From: an uncultured Clostridia bacterium
GTDB taxonomy: Bacteria > Bacillota > Clostridia > Peptostreptococcales > Anaerovoracaceae
Assembly: GCA_934277655.1 (NCBI GenBank)
Contig: CAKQVC010000068.1
Location: 1 to 8,794, forward strand
Direction: 5' to 3'
DNA: 8,794 bases
Below the pieces are notes generated by a model. It was not told the DNA's origin, did no database searches, and saw only the letters and a list, made by a program, of their open reading frames with translations. This document shows positions 5,650 through 8,794 of the stretch, piece after piece (positions within the stretch are counted from its first letter, which is position 1; each line of letters begins with the position of its first letter). A program made the translations under genes and the position numbers.

Positions 5650-6543
5650 TTGAAATCCAGAGAACAATTTATAGACGATATTTACAGAAAAAGTGAAGAG
5701 GTAAAGCAGAATGAAGCACAGAAACGAAAAAGAATCCGAAGACTTTCAGCTGGAGGTATGTCGCTGGCTGCATGTCTGATATTGGTATTTGGCGTTGCAG
5801 GCTTTACTGGCAATTTCTCTTCCCAAAGCAGCACCGGCACGGAGAAAGCCTTGTGTCAGGAGCAGATCGCTTTGAGGGACAGTGAATGCGTGCAGATGTA
5901 CAGCGAGGATGAGAATGACGAAGATACTATGCACAGTGAAGATATAGCAGAGAGTGGAACGTCCAAAAATAAGAAGACTGCAGACAGTAGTCTGAACGAT
6001 ACTACCGAAGACTCAAATTCAGGAGGAAACAGCATTTTAGGCTATAGTAGCAAAGACGCCCGTGATAACACAGAAACTTTGTATGAAGCGAAAACAAACG
6101 CTAGAAAAGTCAGTGGGAAAGCGGATACTAAAAAGTCCGGTACAGGTTCATCAGACAGCAAGACGTCAGACGATAACCATCGCAGCCAGGATGTAGATAC
6201 CAGCCATACAACAAGTCAGCAAAGCGGCGATCAGACGACTGTAGACGAAAGTTCGGGAGCAGATTCCGATGAAAGCATAGCACAGAAAATGCCGGCACAT
6301 ATGATCCAGATAAATAAAGATGGCAGCCGGATCGAAATTGCTGATGAAGATATGCAGGGTATCCTGGAAAAAATACTGAGGCTTGCGAAAAAGAAAAACA
6401 CCGTATGGAGACGCCTGGGAGATGCGGAGCCGGAATCAGACTATACGAAAAAGATATTGTTTGTTTTATATGATCCACAGAGTAACAATGCTTTAGCTGA
6501 GGATGATCTGCAAAACATTGTATGGTACTTTTTAGATGAATAG
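5650..6543 (+). CDS. Single-pass membrane protein, putative anti-sigma factor of the adjacent ECF sigma
   Basis: From the TTG start the protein has 297 residues. Residues 1-32 are a charged cytoplasmic segment (KSREQFIDDIYRKSEEVK, then KRKRIRR). Residues about 34-52 are one transmembrane helix (LAACLILVFGVAGF). The basic side precedes the helix, so the rest should be outside. Residues about 54-213 are low-complexity, rich in Ser, Thr, Asp, Glu, Gly and Lys, and probably disordered. Residues about 214-297 form a small folded domain (MIQINKDGSRIEI ... ILFVLYDPQSNN ... LQNIVWYFLDE). I recognise no named family, and no HxxxCxxC zinc anti-sigma motif is present. Topology, one-base spacing from the sigma gene and position suggest it sequesters the sigma factor and senses the envelope, but this is inference. 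Alternatively it is only a structural envelope protein. Confidence 0.72.
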   Translation: MKSREQFIDDIYRKSEEVKQNEAQKRKRIRRLSAGGMSLAACLILVFGVAGFTGNFSSQSSTGTEKALCQEQIALRDSECVQMYSEDENDEDTMHSEDIAESGTSKNKKTADSSLNDTTEDSNSGGNSILGYSSKDARDNTETLYEAKTNARKVSGKADTKKSGTGSSDSKTSDDNHRSQDVDTSHTTSQQSGDQTTVDESSGADSDESIAQKMPAHMIQINKDGSRIEIADEDMQGILEKILRLAKKKNTVWRRLGDAEPESDYTKKILFVLYDPQSNNALAEDDLQNIVWYFLDE

Positions 6544-6573
6544 GGCAGAGTAAAGTGAAATGAAAAAATTCAT

Positions 6574-6621
6574 GCATACCTGCTGCGTATGGGTATGCGA
6601 CGGCAGGCAAAGTGTTTTGCC
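6574..6621 (+). other. Hairpin pair in the gap before the serpin gene
   Basis: GCATACC (6574-6580) pairs with GGTATGC (6592-6598), or its CATAC pairs alternatively with GTATG (6587-6591). A second hairpin GGCAAA (6606-6611) / TTTGCC (6616-6621) follows. Neither has a T run, so they are not intrinsic terminators. They could be an mRNA processing, stability or attenuation element. No convincing promoter was found in the 113-bp gap, so the serpin is probably co-transcribed with the sigma factor cluster. Confidence 0.4.
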
Positions 6622-6641
6622 GAAATATCACATATAAAAAT

Positions 6642-6648
6642 AAGGAGG
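6642..6648 (+). promoter_or_regulatory. Ribosome binding site deciding the serpin start
   Basis: AAGGAGG lies eight bases before ATG at 6657. The in-frame ATG at 6612 lies inside the second hairpin, lacks such a site and would place non-signal residues before the signal peptide. Confidence 0.88.
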
Positions 6649-6656
6649 TATCAAAT

Positions 6657-7988
6657 ATGATTGAAAAAAAGAATTTCAAAAAGAAACTGCTCAGTGCGGG
6701 ACTGATATTGAGCCTGGTGCTATCCATGTGCGCCTGTGCTTCCGCTGATGCAGCTCAGATTTCTTCGAAAAGCACGAAAACCACAAAACTCGTGTTTTCC
6801 AAAGGTACAACAAAGGTAAAGCCAACTGCAGGCGATTGCAGAAATGACAAGATCGGGAAAACCAGAGAGCCGGGATGTCCGACCGGATGGGAAGATTGTG
6901 CGATAAGATTTTCCACAGAACTGTTCCGAAGGACTTATGCACAGAGCGGAGATGCATCTGAAAAAAGCTTTGTGATGTCACCGGCATCGGTGCTGACAGC
7001 CATGTTGATGGTGGAAGAAGGTGCTGATGGTAAAACAGCCGCTCAGATTGAGGATGCTGTAGGAACGGAGCTGCTTTATGCAAGAGAAAATCTGGCGGAA
7101 ATCCTGAATCATAAAGGAAAAAGTACGAATGTCCGGACGGCAAATTCAATCTGGTACCGGGATACAGATAAACTGGAAGTAAAGAACGACTATGTGCTGG
7201 CGGCGCAGAAATTCTTCAATGCAGACATCTATAAGGCAGCCTTTAACACGAAAACAGCGGGGGATATCAATAAATGGTGCAAGGTTAAGACAAAAAACAG
7301 GATCAAGACTATTGTCGGCAAAAATTCCATAAAAAAAGAGAGCATGATGTATCTGATAAATGCACTGACTTTCGATGGTAAGTGGAAGCGTAAGTATGAG
7401 AGCAATGATGTGAGAAAGGCGGACTTTACCACAGAAAGCGGAAGAATCCAAAAGGCTGATATGATGTATGATACAGAAAACTTGTATCTGGAAAACAGCA
7501 ATGCGACAGGCTTTGTCAAGCCATATAAAGGTGGCTACAGCTTTGTTGCTCTTCTGCCGAAAGATGGTATGAAAATGACAGACTTTGTGAAAACTCTGGA
7601 TGGAGAGAGTTTTGCGAAGCTGCTCGCAGATAAGAAAAAAGAGCCGGTCAAAACCGGGCTTCCGAAATTCAAGAACCAGTGCAGCATGAATCTGGAAGAA
7701 AGTCTAAAATCTATGGGGATCACTGATCTGTTTGATCAAGATGCAGCAGACTTAAACGCCATGGCATCGTATAAAGACGGAAATCTTTACGTTTCTCAGG
7801 TTAAGCATAAGACATTTATTGAAACCGATACAGAAGGAACCCGTGCGGCTGCTGTTACATCCGTAGAGACGATGTACAGTACATCACTGGTTGAAAAACA
7901 GGTGTTTTTAAACCGGCCGTTTTTCTATGCGATCGTAGATGACGAAACCGGTATTCCGGTTTTCATAGGTGTGGTAATGGAGCTTTGA
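6657..7988 (+). CDS. Exported serpin-family protease inhibitor, possible lipoprotein
   Basis: The protein has 443 residues. A signal peptide (KKNFKKKLLSAGLILSLVLSMCACAS) ends near C25/C27. C27 could be a lipidated cysteine, though M24-C25-A26 is a weak lipobox. A Lys/Thr-rich spacer (about 33-78) leads to a full serpin domain (about 80-443). It has FVMSPASVLTAMLMVEEGA (105-123), NALTFDGKWKRKY (235-247), the hinge TEGTRAAAVTSV (392-403) and the C-terminal RPFFYAIVDDETGIPVFIGVV (420-440). The small residues at P12-P9 (AAAV) and Thr at P14 are typical of inhibitory serpins. Counting from the hinge, the scissile bond falls near S408-T409, within MYSTS. Such proteins trap serine or cysteine proteases irreversibly. 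The start is set by AAGGAGG (6642-6648). The target protease is unknown: it may be of host, competitor or self origin. Confidence 0.93.
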   Translation: MIEKKNFKKKLLSAGLILSLVLSMCACASADAAQISSKSTKTTKLVFSKGTTKVKPTAGDCRNDKIGKTREPGCPTGWEDCAIRFSTELFRRTYAQSGDASEKSFVMSPASVLTAMLMVEEGADGKTAAQIEDAVGTELLYARENLAEILNHKGKSTNVRTANSIWYRDTDKLEVKNDYVLAAQKFFNADIYKAAFNTKTAGDINKWCKVKTKNRIKTIVGKNSIKKESMMYLINALTFDGKWKRKYESNDVRKADFTTESGRIQKADMMYDTENLYLENSNATGFVKPYKGGYSFVALLPKDGMKMTDFVKTLDGESFAKLLADKKKEPVKTGLPKFKNQCSMNLEESLKSMGITDLFDQDAADLNAMASYKDGNLYVSQVKHKTFIETDTEGTRAAAVTSVETMYSTSLVEKQVFLNRPFFYAIVDDETGIPVFIGVVMEL

Positions 7989-8085
7989 TCAGGAACATAC
8001 GATAAGCCAGGAAAAGAAAGACATCCGCCGACAGACAATGGCTGATGCAGCTGCAAACAGGTTGAAAACAAAAGAAATAAGCAAT

Positions 8086-8155
8086 AAAAAACGCTGTTTC
8101 TCAGGGGCATCTGATACATTGGAGATGTTCCATGAGACAGCGTTTTGTTTTTTTT
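8086..8155. terminator. Bidirectional intrinsic terminator between serpin and rodA
   Basis: AAAACGCTGT plus CTCA (8088-8103, with a two-T bulge) pairs with TGAGACAGCGTTTT (8133-8146). The stem continues through GGGGCATCT / AGATGTTCC with G-T wobbles. On the plus strand it is followed by a T-rich run (8143-8155); on the minus strand by six T (8091-8086). It therefore can end both the serpin transcript and the opposing rodA transcript. Bases 7989-8085 and 8156-8221 around it show nothing else recognisable. Confidence 0.88.
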
Positions 8156-8221
8156 GTGTAAATACTTTGGTCAGGCAGTGCTGGATATGTACAGCCGGTA
8201 AAAGAGCAACCAGGCTTTCGG

Positions 8222-8794
8222 TTAGAAGTTGATCGCCTTGCTGTTGACGCCGACATTGATGATGACTGCCACAGAGATCATGCTGGCGATAACAGAGGTG
8301 CCGCCGCCGGAAAGGAACGGCAGCGTAATACCGGTAACCGGCATAAGTCCCATTGTCATGGCAATGTTTTCGAAAATCTGGAACAGGAACATTCCAAGGA
8401 AGCCAATTACAATCAAAGCACCATAAAGATCAACGGAATCACGGATGATCCTGGTCAGGCGGATCAGCAGGAAACCATAAATCAGTATAACGGCAGCACC
8501 TCCGATGAATCCCAGCTCTTCGACTACAACCGAAAAGATGAAATCTGACTGCTGTACCGGAATGAAATCCAGATTTTTCTGCGTTCCGTGGAACAGCCCT
8601 TTTCCGGTAAATCCACCGGAACCGATAGCTACTTTTGACTGCCATACTTGATAGTTGCCGGAAAGACTCAGGTTATTAGGATGCAGAAAGGCTTCAATCC
8701 TTTCTTTCTGATAAGCGTCCAGAAGCTTGTAAATGATAGGAATTGCAGCAAGACATGCCAGCGCACATTGAAAAAACAGTTTGTAGTCTATGCC
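8222..8794 (-). CDS. rodA: RodA, SEDS-family peptidoglycan glycosyltransferase, C-terminal part (partial)
   Basis: The frame is open from the right edge of the window to TAA at 8224-8222 and gives the last 190 residues; the N-terminal half lies outside. Several hydrophobic membrane segments are visible. The conserved SEDS block reads QSKVAIGSGGFTGKGLFHG, then TQKNLDFIPVQQSDFIFSV and EELGFIGG. It is followed by FENIAMTMGLMPVTGITLPF and LSGGGTS near the C-terminus. The GTQ-x2-L-x-F-x-P pattern favours RodA over FtsW. The Asp in SDFIF lies at the conserved acidic position thought to matter for SEDS polymerase activity. RodA polymerises glycan strands for lateral wall growth together with a class B PBP. 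The gene is read toward the serpin gene and ends before the bidirectional terminator. Its start, promoter and operon partners are not visible. Confidence 0.92.
   Translation of the reverse strand, partial: GIDYKLFFQCALACLAAIPIIYKLLDAYQKERIEAFLHPNNLSLSGNYQVWQSKVAIGSGGFTGKGLFHGTQKNLDFIPVQQSDFIFSVVVEELGFIGGAAVILIYGFLLIRLTRIIRDSVDLYGALIVIGFLGMFLFQIFENIAMTMGLMPVTGITLPFLSGGGTSVIASMISVAVIINVGVNSKAINF

Noticed and set aside
6128..6727. 199-residue minus-strand frame opposite the membrane protein and serpin genes
   Set aside because: It lies over recognised coding sequence and the intergenic hairpins, and has Ser/Leu/Phe-rich composition typical of an antisense shadow.
8038..8232. 64-residue plus-strand frame after the serpin gene
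   Set aside because: It runs through the bidirectional terminator, has no ribosome binding site and resembles no family.
8229..8426. 65-residue plus-strand frame within the rodA region
   Set aside because: It is antisense to conserved RodA sequence.
1..8794. CRISPR array, insertion sequence, phage or plasmid genes
   Set aside because: No spaced identical repeats, transposase or integrase motifs, terminal inverted repeats or phage structural genes were seen; the tRNA-Glu has no duplicated 3' end that would mark an attachment site.

Overview
The window looks like chromosome from an anaerobic Firmicute, most likely a gut Lachnospiraceae-type Clostridium. Evidence: strong AGGAGG ribosome binding sites, moderately AT-rich coding DNA, a 5S rRNA followed at once by tRNA-Glu(TTC), a ferredoxin-tailed aldo/keto reductase, and clostridial-style ECF sigma factor, serpin and RodA proteins. 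No sequence search was possible, so the taxonomy is inference.

Layout. Bases 1-193 are the end of an rRNA operon: the 3' part of 5S rRNA, tRNA-Glu and an intrinsic terminator. A lone 64-residue hypothetical protein follows (270-464). Bases 516-546 hold a promoter with a 19-bp spacer filled by a palindrome, the architecture of MerR-family regulated promoters. It drives a three-gene plus-strand operon (600-3441): an aldo/keto reductase with two C-terminal Fe-S motifs, a YmdB-like macrodomain ADP-ribose hydrolase, and a fusion of a flavodoxin-like FMN reductase with 5-formyltetrahydrofolate cyclo-ligase. The regulator itself is not in the window.

The operon converges, with a 15-bp overlap, on a minus-strand PlsC-type acyltransferase (4773-3427) that carries a zinc ribbon and a further C-terminal domain. 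Its promoter lies back-to-back with the promoter of a second plus-strand cluster: an ECF sigma factor (5109-5648), a single-pass membrane protein in the anti-sigma position starting with TTG one base after the sigma stop (5650-6543), and an exported, possibly lipid-anchored serpin with an inhibitory-type hinge (6657-7988). A bidirectional terminator (8086-8155) separates the serpin from the 3' end of minus-strand rodA, which runs off the right edge.

How the genes may work together. The first operon reads as a redox, electrophile or one-carbon stress module: carbonyl reduction, ADP-ribose ester removal, flavin-dependent reduction and folate salvage under a MerR-type switch. The second reads as an envelope signalling unit whose possible output is a protease inhibitor. 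The most notable points are the FMN reductase/folate cyclo-ligase fusion and the sigma/membrane protein/serpin arrangement. Both functional readings are inferences from domain content and gene order.
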